From Ramazzottius varieornatus (lineage: Eukaryota > Tardigrada > Eutardigrada > Parachela > Ramazzottiidae), in the NCBI GenBank assembly GCA_001949185.1, contig BDGG01000001.1, positions 2,435,324 through 2,499,323 of the forward strand: DNA of 64,000 bases. The letters run 5' to 3'. Both the position numbers and the translations under genes were made by a program. Of the stretch, positions 10,977 through 23,986 are shown piece after piece (position 1 is the stretch's first letter; each line of letters begins with the position of its first letter). Below the pieces are notes generated by a model. The model ran no database searches, was not told the origin of the DNA, and saw nothing but the letters and a program-made list of their open reading frames with translations.

Positions 10977-13900
10977 ATGTCTCCTGGTCTGCAAAAGGAT
11001 GCAAATGCGGTGGTTGTCATCGTTGGATCTGGCGGAAGAGAGTCAGCTCTAGCCTGGAAGCTATCGCAAAGTCCGAATGTTCGAAGAATCCTCCTGGTTC
11101 CCGGAAACGGATACACCGGGTCTTTCTGTAGCCAAAAGATATCCAACGGCTTTCTAGATCTCGATAACTTGTCTCTGGAAAACCCATCTCATTTTTCACG
11201 GTTCTCGGATCGATGCAAAACGGAGAAGGTGTCGTTGGTAGTAATCGGACCGGAAGCTCCTCTGGCTGCCGGCCTAGCGGATCATCTGGGCCGCGAAAGC
11301 ATCCCCTGCTTTGGCCCACGAAGCCAAGCGGCTAAACTCGAATGGGACAAATCCTTTGCTAAAGCCTTCTTTGATAAGTATGGCATCCCCACTGCTCGGT
11401 GGAAGTCCTTCACGAAGTCAGAGGAAGCTGTGGAGTATATCAACAGGTGAATAACTAATAACCAATTATGACATAACGCTATGCCATGCAGCACGTAATT
11501 CCTGTGGTGACACGAAAGCCCCGCCGAAACGTTTAGCATTGTCAGGTTTCTTTTTGATTGACCCATACTGTGTTGAGAGTTTGGTTGAATGAGTTGCCGG
11601 TCAGAGGCTTGACTGCGGAAGTTTCCACATCTCGAAGATTATTCCAGTAGAATAATACCTTTGTGTTTCTTTCTCTAGCGCTTCCTTCGACGCTCTGGTC
11701 GTCAAAGCATCAGGACTGGCCGCGGGGAAAGGAGTCATCGTCTGCAGTGATCCCGAGGAAGCCAGCCGGACTGCGCACGACGTCTTGGACGACAGAAGCT
11801 TTGGTGAGGCTGGATCGTCGATCGTAGTGGAAGAAAAGCTCGATGGACCGGAAGTTTCCGTCTTGTGCTTCACAGATGGGGAAACAGTGGTGGCAATGCC
11901 AGCCGCACAGGATGCCAAGCGCGTTGGAGAGGGAGACACTGGTCCGAACACCGGAGGAATGGGAGCTTACGTCCCAGTGCACACTTCCATCCTTAGCCAA
12001 CCGGACTACGACTGTATCGTCCGCCATGTCAAGGCCACAGTTCGAGGTCTAAAAGAGGAAGGATGTCCGTATGTTGGAATATTGTATGCTGGAGTGATAC
12101 TGACGAAGGATGGACCGAAATTTCTTGAGTACAACTGTCGGTTTGGCGATCCGGAAACGGAAGTATGAATTGCTGACGATGCATGCATAATTCAGCTGCT
12201 ATCTATGGCATGTTATATGACATTGACATCCGTCTCTGGTTCCAGGTTCTTCTGCCGCTTCTTGAAAGCGACCTATACGAAGTTCTCCTAGCTTGTACCA
12301 ACGGAAGTCTGTCCAGGACGTCTGTGAAGTTCTCTGCGGATAAGGCAGCTGTATGCGTTGTGTTAGCCAGTGGAGGATATCCGAACGCTTCAAAGACCGG
12401 GAAGCATGTGGACTTCGGGCGAGGTATGCTTTCATTTCTTTCTGGAAGTTGTTCAATATCTTCTCAGCTGACTGCTGCTGTACCTGCAGAGGTACGCGAC
12501 TTCATCTTTGGGGAGAACGCGCTGGTATTCCCTGCGGGCGTTGTAAACAACTACAACGAACTGAAGACGAATGGTGGACGAGTTCTTATGGTGGTCGGGA
12601 TGGCGGACAGCCTGCCTGAAGCTGCTGTGATAGCTCAGAATGCCGCTAGCAGCATCAAGTTCGACGGGAAACAGTACCGCAAAGATATTGGATACCAGTC
12701 CATCGTTCGGTAAGCCCCCGAGACTGTATATGATATTAACGTTTGACATTACTGTAGGCGAACCAAGCTGACTACTTATTTTGTAGGTCGCTGACGTCGC
12801 AGACAGGTCTAACGTATAAAGATTGCGATGTGGACATCGATGAAGGAGACCGTTTGGTCAGTGAGTATATCGTACCGGAAGCCAAGCAGACGGACAGACC
12901 TGGCTTACTTTACGGAGTTGGTGGGTTTGGAGGACTTTTTGACTTGACACAGCTGAACTACAAGAGCCCAGTGATAGTCAGCGGTACAGATGGTGTCGGT
13001 ACGAAACTACTGGTAGGACCTTGCTTTTCTTCCATCCATATCTTTTATGATGTCCTATACTCAATGATTGACTTTTGATAGATTGCCGAAGACTGCGGAA
13101 AGCATGAAACGGTCGGAGTTGACCTGGTGGCAATGTCCGTAAACGATATACTGACTCACAACGCTGAGCCCATACTCTTCCTGGACTACTTTGCCACAGG
13201 AAAGCTCTCGGCAGAAACTGCTGGCTTAGTTCTGAAAGGTATCGCGGCGGGATGCAAAAAATCGAACTGCAGCCTAATCGGTAGGTCAACCTAACCAACC
13301 GATAATATACGCACAGTATCCATATTTCGCTAAAGCTCGAAAAGCCAGTTGTTGGGTTTGAAGGTGGTGAAACTGCCGAGATGCCAGGAATGTATCCGCC
13401 TGGCCGTTACGACTTGGCTGGGTTCGCCGTCGGGATAGCAGAAAAGGATCAGATACTTCCGCGTATCGACAGCATAGTCCCAGGAGACATCGTACTGGGC
13501 GTGGCATCCTCGGGAATCCACAGTAACGGGTTCAGCCTCGTACGGCGTGTGGTAGAAAACTCGGGTCTGGACTACAATAGCCCGGCTCCATTCAACCACG
13601 ACACCAGCCTAGGTACTAAATCGCTCCAAGTGATTATCCTATTCGGATTAACTCAGTTTCGGCATTCGTCTAGGTGACGCGCTGTTGGTCCCGACGAAGT
13701 TATACGTAAAGTCTGTCCTTCCTGCTCTCCGTACAGGCAAAGTGAAGGCAGCCAGTCACATTACCGGAGGAGGCCTGACGGAAAACATTCCCAGAATCCT
13801 CCCCAAGAACACTGACGCTGTCCTTGAAGCCAGCAGTTGGCCAGTGCAACCGGCCTTCAGTTGGCTGTGGTCAGCCGGTGGAGTCTCTCCGCTTGAGATG

Positions 13901-15122
13901 GCGCGTACTTTCAATCTGGGCATCGGCATGACCCTCGTGGTGGGCCCAGAGTCGGTAGACGATGTGTTGTCGTTGATCAGGGAGTGCGGTGAAGAGGTCT
14001 TTGTGATCGGCAAGGTGACCGAAGGTACTCACAAAGTGAGAATAAGTGGGTTGGAGAGCGCTCTGTTGTCGTCCTACATGACATGGGCGGTAAGGACAGT
14101 CGATGACAAGGCTGTCTTGCAGAAGCAAATCCAAAAGAAAGTTCAGGTTGGTGTTATGATCTCGGGTTCTGGAACAAATATGGAAGCACTGGTGGCATAC
14201 ACAAGGGACCCACGAAACGAGAGTGTGGCGGAAGTTGTTGTGGTGATCAGTAACAAGGCGTCGGCAGCTGGGCTGGAGAAGGCTCGAAAGCTTGGGATCG
14301 CAACTGAGGTATGTTAAAGCGAAGTGACAACTCGTGTTCCGTCTTTCCTCTTCATGCATCTTGTTTCTTCTCGAAGGTTGTGGACCATCGCAAGTATGGC
14401 GAAGACAGGCAAGCCTACGATACAGAGATCAACCGCATTCTGGTGGGACATGGAGTAGAGATGGTGTGTCTAGCGGGATACATGAGGATATGCTCGAGTA
14501 AGACGAAAGTGTTTTCAGCTTTGGCGAAAGCTAAACGATAGTAATATGTTGGGTATTTTTGTAGCCGTCTTTGTGGATTTGTGGCGTGGACGATGCATCA
14601 ACACGCATCCGGCTTTGCTACCCTCTTTCAAGGGGAAAAACGCCGTGGGAGATGCGTTGAAGGAAGGTGTCTGCGTCTCCGGCTGCTCCGTGCATTTCGT
14701 CGAGGTACGCAACCGTTGATCCTATCTCACTTCCGGGTTATTGGTCCATATTAAAATCGCACTTGTTTCATCTAATTGATAACAACAAAGCACAAATCTT
14801 ACGTAACTATGAACTCTGTTTAATGTGAGGCGATTGTTATGGAATTGTTCCGGTTAAGACGCTACGCGTTTGTGCTTTGTAGGAAAAAGTGGATGTCGGA
14901 GGGATAATATTGCAGGCGCCCATATACGTATGTCCGACCACCGACACTCACGACACTCTGTCAGATAGAATCAAGAAAGTCGAGCACCAAATATTCCCAC
15001 AAGCCATGGAAGCTGTCTGCCGCGGCGACGCAAAATGGGCTGCAAGTGAAGGTGCCTGGAAAGTACAATGGAATAACTTTGACAAGTACCACAAATTTTT
15101 GAAAAATTTGAGCACTGAATAA
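10977..15122 (+). CDS. GART: Trifunctional purine biosynthesis protein (GARS-AIRS-GART)
   Basis: Eleven exons: 10977-11446, 11679-12162, 12246-12423, 12490-12709, 12787-13012, 13082-13280, 13364-13612, 13674-14308, 14377-14497, 14565-14704, 14883-15122 (3162 nt, 1053 aa; human 1010). It catalyses steps 2, 3 and 5 of de novo purine synthesis in the cytosol. Domains in order: GAR synthetase (about 15-445; ATP-grasp motifs ending [10 protein letters not shown] and [10 protein letters not shown]), AIR synthetase (about 455-820; [14 protein letters not shown] and [13 protein letters not shown]) and GAR transformylase (about 835-1053; [11 protein letters not shown], and [13 protein letters not shown] with the catalytic Asn-His). 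Exon 3 and exon 4 are joined across a 66-nt intron that is itself open in frame. Removing it restores the expected spacing, so I treat it as spliced. Confidence 0.96.
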
Positions 15123-15591
15123 TCTTTAAACCGACCAACTGCGAAACTAACTTAATCACGCCTGATACTATTATCGTAGGGAATTTTCTGACTGCTGGAT
15201 TAATTAATGAGTACTGTTTCTGTTATGACAAGTTGGAACTCTGGATAGCAAAGTGCTGTGGCCCAAGTTGACTTACGCAACGTGAACAATGAGGAAACGC
15301 TAATGAAGAGTAGCAAATAACCGGAAAGCCCGACTGCTTCCAACATGGGCCTCGGTTATTACAAGAATGTCTAGCCGAATTCCGTTAGAACATCACAAAT
15401 ATGCGGCATATGTCATGACTCATGAGGATATTTTCACGCGGCGTAAACCTGATAGCCTAGGTCACAAAACGATGTTTAGGTTTGCGGCTAGAGTTAGCTG
15501 TAACAAACACCGGTATAAAAGAAGACTGTTGTTTTTCAGCAGCATTCCATAATTTATTTCTCTTTTTATTCTTCCGTATTTTTCCCTGAAC
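15123..15591. other. Intergenic and promoter of the Q-rich secreted gene
   Basis: A 469-bp spacer. Only the TATA box near its end is recognisable. Confidence 0.5.
15514..15521 (+). promoter_or_regulatory. TATA box of the Q-rich secreted protein gene
   Basis: TATAAAAG lies 71 nt upstream of the ATG at 15592. A canonical TATA fits a strongly and tissue-specifically expressed secreted product. Confidence 0.65.
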
Positions 15592-18500
15592 ATGGCGATC
15601 AAGGCGATAGTCCTCCTTGGGGTCGTCGGAATGGCCACCGCCTTCCCCGCAATTGGTAAGTGTGCTCCAGCCTCTCTTCGAAGGACTACATAGTTTCCGC
15701 CTTTGCCCGGAATATTCTCATGATATTATTTTCTTTTCTTTCATTCCCCAGTCATGCAGCCACTGCCAGGGATGAAGCCATTCCCCACGATGTCATTCGG
15801 CAACATGCAGCAAATGCAGTTTAATCAGAACCAAGGCCAAACCCAAGGTCAGGGAGCTGCTACTGGAGAAGGCAGTGCGGATTTTGGAACTCTTTCATCG
15901 GTACAGAACTCCAACACCTTCACCGGTGCCAACGGCACCACGTCCAACGCTGGTTCTCTTGGCGGTTGCAGGTACGCGTCTCCTGGTCTTCTCACCTGCA
16001 TGGTCATATTGTTATTCCCTCTCGGATTTTTCCCTTGATTTTTGATCATTCGTTGTCTCTTCGTTCAGCGGTGGAAACTGCAACGTCGGAGGAGCCGCGC
16101 AGTTGGGCGCCCAGGGGCAGTTCCAGTCTCAAAACAACTTTGGTTCGTTCGGCTTATCAGGTAATCGTTCTTACACCCACCGTTCACTGAAAACTATTTC
16201 CTACGAATTCGAGAAATACAAGTTCTTCCCGGTTTTCTTAGGTTCCGGATCTGGACAGCAACAGCGTCAAGGCGGAAGTGGCTTCAACATTTTCGGAGAC
16301 ACCGCTAATATTGCAGCACCCAACTGGGGAAGTTCCACGGCCAACCAAGGTGCTGCAAATAACAACAACGCTTACGGAACCAGCCAGACTGGTAACACCG
16401 GTGCCTCCAGCAATAATGCTGCTCGTGGTACACAAGGTTCATCGCAAAGCCAAAACCAGAACCAGAACCAAGCCAGCTCAACCAACAGTAACCTAGGTTC
16501 TTCCGGATCTGGAGTCATCACGTCACAAGTCAATGGCAACACTGGAGCCGCCAGCACCAACAAGCAAGGTGCCGCTTATGGCATCCAGAGCCCGGTTGTT
16601 ACCAACACCAACACAGGAGCCGTCAATAACGCATACGGAAGTGGATCCACAAACTCCAACAGAAACGCATATACCAATCAAGGTACCTCGACCAACACCA
16701 TCGCTAATAGCCAGAATGCTGCTTATGGAAGCCAAGGTTCGACTGACAATTCCGACACTTCATCGGGAGCTTCGACAACTGGAGCTGCCCAGACTGGTTC
16801 TTCGGGTTCGCTTAACCAAGGTGGGCTGATAGATCAGTCGGACTGGCGATACAATATATCAAATGTATTTTCACTTTAAGAAGTTTCCAACATCGGGAAA
16901 AATAAGCCGTAAGTGTCGGCTTTGGTAAATCCGCGACGACGTCACATTCCCGATTTGCGCGCCATTTCCCTACGTTTGTAATCCAGCAGTATGACGTCAT
17001 AGTAAATAACGATGGATAAATCCGTAGAAAAATGGTCAAGGGAGGCGATACCAGAACCTATTAGCTTTGGTTTTTTGAATAACCTGAATTTGGTTTTCAG
17101 GGCAAACTCAGAACCAACAGCAGGGCGCCTATGGTCCCAGCGGTGGAGTTGTCACCACCATCAACGCCCAAGGTAACAACGGTGGAGACACCACTCTCGA
17201 TGTCACCAAGTCCATCACCGACAACAGCGGTCAAGTTCTCTCCGGTCAATCCGCTAGCGTCAACGTCCCTAACGGCGCCACCGTCGAGGTCCCTCTGGAC
17301 GTGTCCTCGATAGGTTTAACCGGTAGCGGATCGTCAACGTCTAGCCAGAACAGCAACTACAACGCCAACAGGAACAGCAATCAGGCGAGCTCGACCAACA
17401 GCAACTACAACCAAGCCTCCAACAGCAACCAAGGACTTTCGTCCAACACTAATGCATATGGCTCGAACAACCAAGACGCTCAAGACACTAGTGATAACAC
17501 TGGCTCCGGCCCCATCACGGCTACTGTTGACGGAAACACCAGAAATTCTGGGGTAAGTACTTTATAAGAAGAAGCAGCTAAAATCATCTCACTCAGCAAG
17601 AAGAACTGAGAATCGGCAAATAAATAAAGAAATAAGATGAATAAAATAAATATAAATTATATCGAATCTGGCTACTTTCGTAGGCTTCGCAAGGAGCGTT
17701 GGCTACTGGTGCGGCAAGCTCTGGAAGCCTCTCTGGTGTTTCCGAGGGAATCGATCACAGCGACCTGAGCGGTGCTGCTAGCATTGGTGACGGATTGACT
17801 CACACCGCTGGTCACAGCGGAGACTTCGGAGTGGTCACCTCGCAGGTTGACGGTAACATCGGATCCGGGGCAACCGTCGCTGGCGGTAGCACTGGTTTAA
17901 CCAGCCAGAACCAGAACCAACAACAGAGACAGAACTCCGCTTCGGGCTCCAACAGTCGAACAGTTCAATCCCAAAACCAGAACCAGAACCAAGCTCAGAA
18001 GTCCGGTAGTGGCTCTTTATCTCAGTCTCAGGCCCAGCGTCAGAACCAACAGAACAGTGGTAGCACTACAGGCAGTCAATCACAGAATCAAGCTCAGGCT
18101 CGACGCCCTGGTACGGCTGGTGCAGGCGCATCGATTTCACAAGCCCAAAATCAAAACCAGGCCCAACGAGCAGGTTCGTCCGGATCTGGCACATCGACTT
18201 CCCAAGCTCAGAACCAGAATCAGGCTCAGCGAGCAAGTGCGCTAAACTCTGGAGCTTCGTCCGCCCAGTCACAAAACCAAAACCAGCAGCAAAACTCGGG
18301 TAGTTCCGCTGTTGATAACCAGGAAGACACCAGTGCCAGCGATCTGTCCAGCCACAACAGTGGATCGCTCAGCGGAGCCAGCGCTAACAGCGGAAGCTCG
18401 AATAATGACAACAGTGGTGATAATTTCTCGTCCGAAGATAACAGCGACAATTCTGGAACCATAACTTCTTCCGTCGACGGAGACACCGGCTCTGGATCGT

Positions 18501-19433
18501 CTGCTCACAACGCCTATGGTGCCGGGGCGTCCGCCTCTAACCAGAATCAGGGCGCTCAGAGTGGAGCAGGAAGCAGTGCCGCGCTCGGTGCCGCTGGTGC
18601 TTCTGCCAACCAGAACCAGGGTCAGAATGCAGGATCTTCGGGCAGCAGGAATAAGAGCGGCGCTGTTCAAGCTCAATCTAACACGCAACAGCAGTTCCAG
18701 ATTGGTGGCGCCTCTGTCGGCAGTGGTACAGCGGAACTCGGAAACGTTTCATCTGTCCAAAACACCGCCGTATGTAAACCTGTTACATTTCTTTAAGATC
18801 AGTATAAAAATCTCAGAAGTGGAGCTTTTGTCAGCTAATTTGGCTTTGTTTCGTTATAGGGTAACACGAATAACAAGGGTGGAAACGTAGCATCAACCAG
18901 CCTCGGCCAGGGTATTGGAAAGAACATTGGTGTCAATGGTGCCGTTCAAGCTCAAGCTCAAGGGTATGGATTTTCATGACAAAAGTCGTTACTTTATTGC
19001 AATGAAAGATGGCTAAGTTTGGTGTACCGATTTTCAGACAAGCTCAAAAGCAAAACAGTGCCAAGAGCCAACGAGAAGGCAACCGCGGATCTCTCCATAG
19101 CTCCGAGTCGAGCGACCAGTCTCAAAGCCAGTCGCAGGGAACCGGCGCCGCTCAGGGACAAGGAGCCGCAGCAGAAGGCCAAGTGACATCGAACCAAGGC
19201 TCCAACATCAATACCACCGATGAGGGTACCAATGTCTCCAGCAGTTCTCTCGGGCAAGCTTCCGGCAAAGGTAACGACCAATGTTAAGCTGGCTGCTACA
19301 GAAATGACTGTCAGCTATAAACTACCAATTTGCAGGTTTGCGTATCGGAGGCTCGGTAAGTTCAAGTGGCCAGCAAGCTGTGCAAAGCCAAAGCAACCAG
19401 CTCAAGCAGCGACTCGCCGCTCTCAACCAATAA
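15592..19433 (+). CDS. Large secreted Gln/Asn/Ser/Gly-rich low-complexity protein
   Basis: Nine exons: 15592-15655, 15752-15971, 16069-16160, 16242-16820, 17101-17552, 17684-18769, 18860-18963, 19038-19270, 19336-19433 (2928 nt, 975 aa). Phases agree throughout. A signal peptide (MAIKAIVLLGVVGMATAFP) starts it; no membrane segment follows. The rest is dominated by Q, N, S, G and A, with QNQNQ blocks in the 18-18.3 kb exon. Visible repeats are a motif of type GVITSQVNGNTG (four copies, in exons 4, 5 and 6) and LSSVQN (exons 2 and 6). Only two Cys are noticed, in GGCSGGNC near residue 96. Exon 5 has a less biased Thr/Val/Asp-rich part (about 330-380) that could form beta structure. The stop codon overlaps the AATAAA at 19429-19434. 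I recognise no family. A structural role in cuticle, eggshell, cocoon or glue is a guess from composition. Confidence 0.85.
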
Positions 19434-19705
19434 ACTTTTTGTACCGGGATATCGAAAACAGTGGTGAAATTCAAAACGACGATAACATAAGGATTAATCC
19501 CGTTACATGTTTTGTTCGGTAATTCTACCTTTACACATTGTAAACTTTATTAAGCAACTATCGATCAGAAGTGCGGAATGGGAAAACAAAGTGTTTCAAA
19601 AAAACACAAGCAGAGCGAAAAATGGTTCACAATCTCCGCACAGTATAAGAAGAACGAGCAAGACCAGTGTATCAGATTTACCGTAAGGGGGGTCCCAGCC
19701 TTGCG

Positions 19706-21029
19706 CTAACTTATGGAATGTTTTCTGAGCTCGTTCAATACGGCTTCGGTGTCCATAAAGACATCTGTGTATCGCGGACCACGTTCCGGTGGAAGCGAAT
19801 TCCTCGGCTGTTGCTGTTGCTCTGAGCCCGCTTTTCGCTTGGGAAACGGGCATGGCTTTTTCGTTGAAGACCTTCTGTGCGCCATCACATCGGTTACTCC
19901 ACCTGTTGCGGGTTCTACTAGAATATCCGCCAGCATTTCACCTGTCTCCTTGCGTGAAGCCACCAGTGCGCCGGTCTCCCTTCGAGACGGGACGGAATTC
20001 TGTACAGGTGGCGCTGCAGCGTCAGCCATAGGCTCAACCATAACAGTTCCTCGATCAGGTTCCACATAGATCGTTCCACCAGGTGGATCGAGCACTACGG
20101 TTCGCGGCTGCTGGTGAGAAGAGTCCAGCGATTCGCTTCTCGGATGAGATCGCGCTCCCTTCTTACAGCACTTCCGGGTTCCGCCGACCGTCCTTCTTCT
20201 TGGATGCTTTCGGCGCTTCCAGCAACTGCGTTGGTTCACCGTAGGGATAGTGCTGGTCGAAACCCCCATCATCCACTTGATAAGTCGGATAGAGTTCGCT
20301 GTTGAATTCAGAGTCTGACAAGTCGTCGACAGGCCTCACTGTAATGCCGATCTGGTCGGATTTTTCCTCGTAGAGAGGCTCGTCCAACTGGGACACTTCT
20401 AGGTCCCCTTTCCCGGACTTTTTGAAAGCGGCTTTCACAGCAGCAAACTTGGCATCAACTTGGTACCTCAGTTCTTTCATCTCGGATCTTGTAGCTTCTC
20501 GAACAGTCCGTTCCACGCGTTTCAACAGATCATCTTTAAACCCATGAAACTGCTGGTCTTGAAGATCAAGCCTGTTGGTTATCTCCTGCACGTTATCCAT
20601 AACCCACTTCTTCAAGCAGGCGATTTCCGAGCCGATGTGGGTCAAGCTCTGCCTTACCGCTAAAGTTTCGGTCTTATGGTCCGAATATTCTTGCACAAAA
20701 GTGGATACCTGGTCTTCGGTTCTATTTACACGTTTCGATATGGATGACTCAAGGTCCTCGATCTCGCGTCGTCGTGCCGTGACTAACTCGCGCAGCCTCT
20801 CCACCTCTTCAGTCACCTTCTGCAATTTCCCACCAACACCTGCCACTTTTGGTTCCATGTCTTCCATCTTGCTTCGCAGGAATTCCAGCGACATGTCGTG
20901 GTTTTCAAAGTCCACGTTGTAAGCGCACGACATTCCATTTACCTTGAGGTTGCATCCGTTTCCTCGTTTATTTTGGCAGTAGGAAGTGGACGGCACGGCC
21001 TTGTTGCTTCGTACATAATTTTTGTTCAT
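19706..21029 (-). CDS. Coiled-coil protein of unknown function; one splice junction unresolved
   Basis: From ATG 21029 the frame is open to a TAA at 20163-20165. The first 60 residues include a few Cys. Residues about 45-215 are a long heptad-rich coiled coil (EEVERLRELV, LVTARRREIEDLESSI), followed by an acidic region ending in a Lys-rich patch. A second frame, overlapping this one by about 110 nt, continues from about 20110 down to a stop at 19706 with well-formed sequence (RTVVLDPPGGTIYVEPD, then a Q4 run and a charged C-terminus). A 50-60 nt intron ending CACCAG near 20110 would join them in phase, but its donor (GTGCTG) is weak; the better donor GTAAGA breaks the frame. The full protein would be about 410 aa. 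It has no recognised domain and is not called as a known gene. Confidence 0.6.
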
Positions 21030-21682
21030 AATAACTTACAGTATTTAATCTTCAGCTTCCTGCAATCTATTACAGTAACCAGTGGCACCGCAAAAATAGT
21101 ACATTAATCGTTGTTCCCGTACAAACCATCTTTTCTGTCTTTGGAACCCCTCTTTCGCCTGATTGGCCGTAACACCGATATTCCGTTCAGAGCTATCTGT
21201 GCGGATTTTGTGCGAACCACGCGGTACCCATGGACACAAGGAAACGCAGTCCTTGATCACGACTAGGGCATATCAAAGTCTAAACAGGATCCTGAGGAGA
21301 AACCGAATAGCCGACTGAGCACGAAGGGCCGCACTGGCCGCGCGCGTTAGTCAGCAACATCTTTCATCTCCCACATTGAGTTCGCCGCCAGGGAACCATT
21401 AGCGTAACACCAAATCAAATATGAAGAGACAATGTTCCCGCTAGTTCAGCTGGTTTATTTCAGCAAAATTAGTAGTGTATGTTAAATGCATCAATGCAAA
21501 TCTTTAACGATGAATCATGCTGGTACTTAGACATTCTATTACGCAACCCAGACTAAACAAAACACTTCCACATGGTTGGTCTTCAGGTAAGACATGCACA
21601 CAAAAAGGCTCATAAATGGTGGCGCCCCGAACATATCTTTCAACATTAAGATTTCTATTTTCTGCAGCTTAGTTCGTGAAAA
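21030..21682. other. Intergenic, divergent promoter region
   Basis: A 653-bp spacer between two divergent starts. Nothing recognisable is seen in it. Confidence 0.5.
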
Positions 21683-22553
21683 ATGCATTGGGTTTTCGAG
21701 TTCGTCATTGCTTCATGTTTCGTTCTGCAGTCCCAAGCGGCGGACCGTAAGTACTCCACATTCAGCACCACTGGAACAGCCCTGGCTGCTGCACCCGAAA
21801 AAATCGTGTTTGACTTGGGGAATATCTTTTTGTAGGACAAACTTCTGCTCCATGCAATGACCATCCGGACTGTACTGATCCAGCTACCACCTGTCAAGTC
21901 ATGCGTGTTCCAAAAAAGGACAACGGGATATTCGGCATTGGATTACAAAAGCGATGTATTTGCACGGAGCCACTTCGAGCTGTAAGCTTTCCATTGGGAT
22001 ATGCATCGATCGCCATCCGCCGCATGGAAACTGCAGACAAACTCGACAAGATCGTGTACCCAACTGCCGCAAGTTTTATGTGTTCTTGCTGAGAGTGTGC
22101 GCCACCTGGAAGAAAAACCGATTTTGTCGAGTTTGTTCGCCGAGTACTCCGGTACTTTGTGAAACATTTGGCACTTGCTTCGTGTCGCGATAAAGACCCG
22201 CACATCTAATCCTTTCGCTGTTCTGATCTTACCCTTTCTAGCCTTGCTTCGACAAAGCGGATTGTGTCGGCATGTTCGGGGATATTGGCTTGGACTGTGT
22301 GAAGTCATCCATATGCCCAGCTCAAGAAGGTATTTCGTATTGTCGACTCACCGGAGCGTCTGCCTTAGTGATCGGCGTACCGGCTCGAAGCGGTATAACT
22401 CTGAATGCCGGTGCGCTGATAGGAGGGTGGCCTACACCTGTTGTGATCAACATCAATCCAGCCACGACAGCAGCTGCTGCCACAACGATAACTGCTGCCA
22501 CAACGACAACTGCAGTCCCAACGACAACTACAAAAGCCAGCAAGAAAAAATAA
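21683..22553 (+). CDS. Small secreted Cys-rich protein with Thr-rich tail
   Basis: Exons 21683-21746, 21836-21981, 22242-22553 (522 nt, 173 aa). A signal peptide ends near residue 20 (QSQAAD). The mature part has about ten Cys, in two clusters divided by intron 2: CNDHPDCTDPATTC and CICTEP, then PCFDKADC, DCVKSSIC and YC. The C-terminal 35 residues are an Ala/Thr-rich run ending in Lys, which looks like a site for O-glycosylation. Intron 2 carries one copy of the palindromic MITE family. I do not recognise the fold. Secretion is inferred from the leader. Confidence 0.75.
22030..22150. mobile_element. Palindromic MITE, copy 1 (intronic)
   Basis: Imperfect palindrome about 120 bp long inside intron 2 of the small secreted gene. 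The outer arms share the GACAAACTCGACAAGATCG pattern with the opposite end, and the inner arm GTGCGCCACCTGG is intact on the right. Same family as the copies at 25.1-43.7 kb. Confidence 0.8.
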
Positions 22554-23986
22554 TATCTGGTCGGTTGTACAGTAATGCTTTTACCCTATCAGTTTCCCCA
22601 CCGCCACTCTCTTTCCTGGCTGCAGGCTAGATGTTTAGAATACGCGTTTTGATCGATAAAGTATTATAAAGTTGTTTTTAGATCGAAATATTGCCGCGTT
22701 CTTGGAAAAAATAAGATCGTGCTCTTGTGGCGCCACCTGCGGTTGCACTTCTCTATGCTCCGTGAGCCGACAGCGCCAAACGTACTAAAAGTTTTGCGGT
22801 AAGAAACCGAAGGAGAAACGGTTTTATGGTCCGACAAAGTGTAAAAACCGAAAATTTATATGGCGAAATCGACCACGAAGGGACGGTTGGTGAGTTAGCC
22901 GCCACCTTCTGCAGCTGTGGAGTTAGCCACTACTGCGGCGCATTTCGCTTGATTGGGTCAGTTGGTTATCGGTTTAGGCTCTTTGACATGAGATTTGGCC
23001 TTTCTGGAGTGGACGACCGCTCAGATCCCTTGGAGCATCACTTCGATTGAAATTGATACCGTTCGACAGCCCGTTGTTTCATCTACCGGTCTGTACCGAC
23101 TGTACGAAGTTTTCGAGAGTGAGCTGCGTAGAACAGACCAAGACAGGCGCCTAACTCACCAACTGAAATATGGGGTGGCTATCTCAATAACCATCCCCTC
23201 GCACCTCAGTCAACTTATCTTAGCAATCAGCTTACAGCGAAAATTTGACCTGATCGAGATTCGAGGTTCGCGTGAGATTGGTCATTATGAGTGATCAAGC
23301 CCCCAATCAACCCATTCAGCGCGGGGAACAGCGGTTTCTGTCGCTTGCCTTTTGACGCAAAACTTCTAGTCCGTTTGGCGCATACCGCATGCAGAGGCAG
23401 AGCCGACCGCATTACGACATTTCGGTCAGTCAGGAACACGTACCAAATGCACTTTAATAAGTCACATAAAACATTGAAGGCAATGTTGAAGGAAGGAAAG
23501 TTCTCAGCGTGAGATACCGGGATATTGATACGGCGCGAGAGGGACCGAAGTGATAAACCATGCGGTTGTACACTGTACAGTCACAGACGTGCGCGGCCGC
23601 ACTACTTTTGGGTGTTAATCTCACAAGACCTGCATCGTGTTCTGAACATAGTCCTCGACTATCGAGAGAAAAAGTCTGCAAACAAGAAATGCTTTAGGAT
23701 GTTTTGCTATCTTCGCAATATGCAGAGTGCCTGAAACCATCTTTCAACCTCTGAACAACAAAACGAAGGTAGATGACAATACATATTACTGTACCCAGCG
23801 CTGAATGAACTAACATTCCTGGTGTTAATCAGCATTACAATAAACATGTTTGGCTCAATGCGGCAGAAATTTATAACATCTAGCTGAAAGGTTAGCATTA
23901 ATTTTGTTGTCGAAGGTTTTCGGATATATCTAGAAACCGAGCGGTATATGAAGTTAGCACAAATAATCAAAGTGTTACCAGCCGCT
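22554..23986. other. Intergenic
   Basis: A 1.4-kb convergent spacer between the small secreted gene and FoxL1-like. Open frames here (for instance 22826-23050) have no domain and no supporting splice sites. No clear repeat. Confidence 0.5.

Noticed and set aside
16821-16879. Reading the Q-rich gene straight to the TAA near 16879
   Set aside because: A good GT donor at 16821 and the acceptor at 17100 join the next exon in phase, and the same composition continues there.
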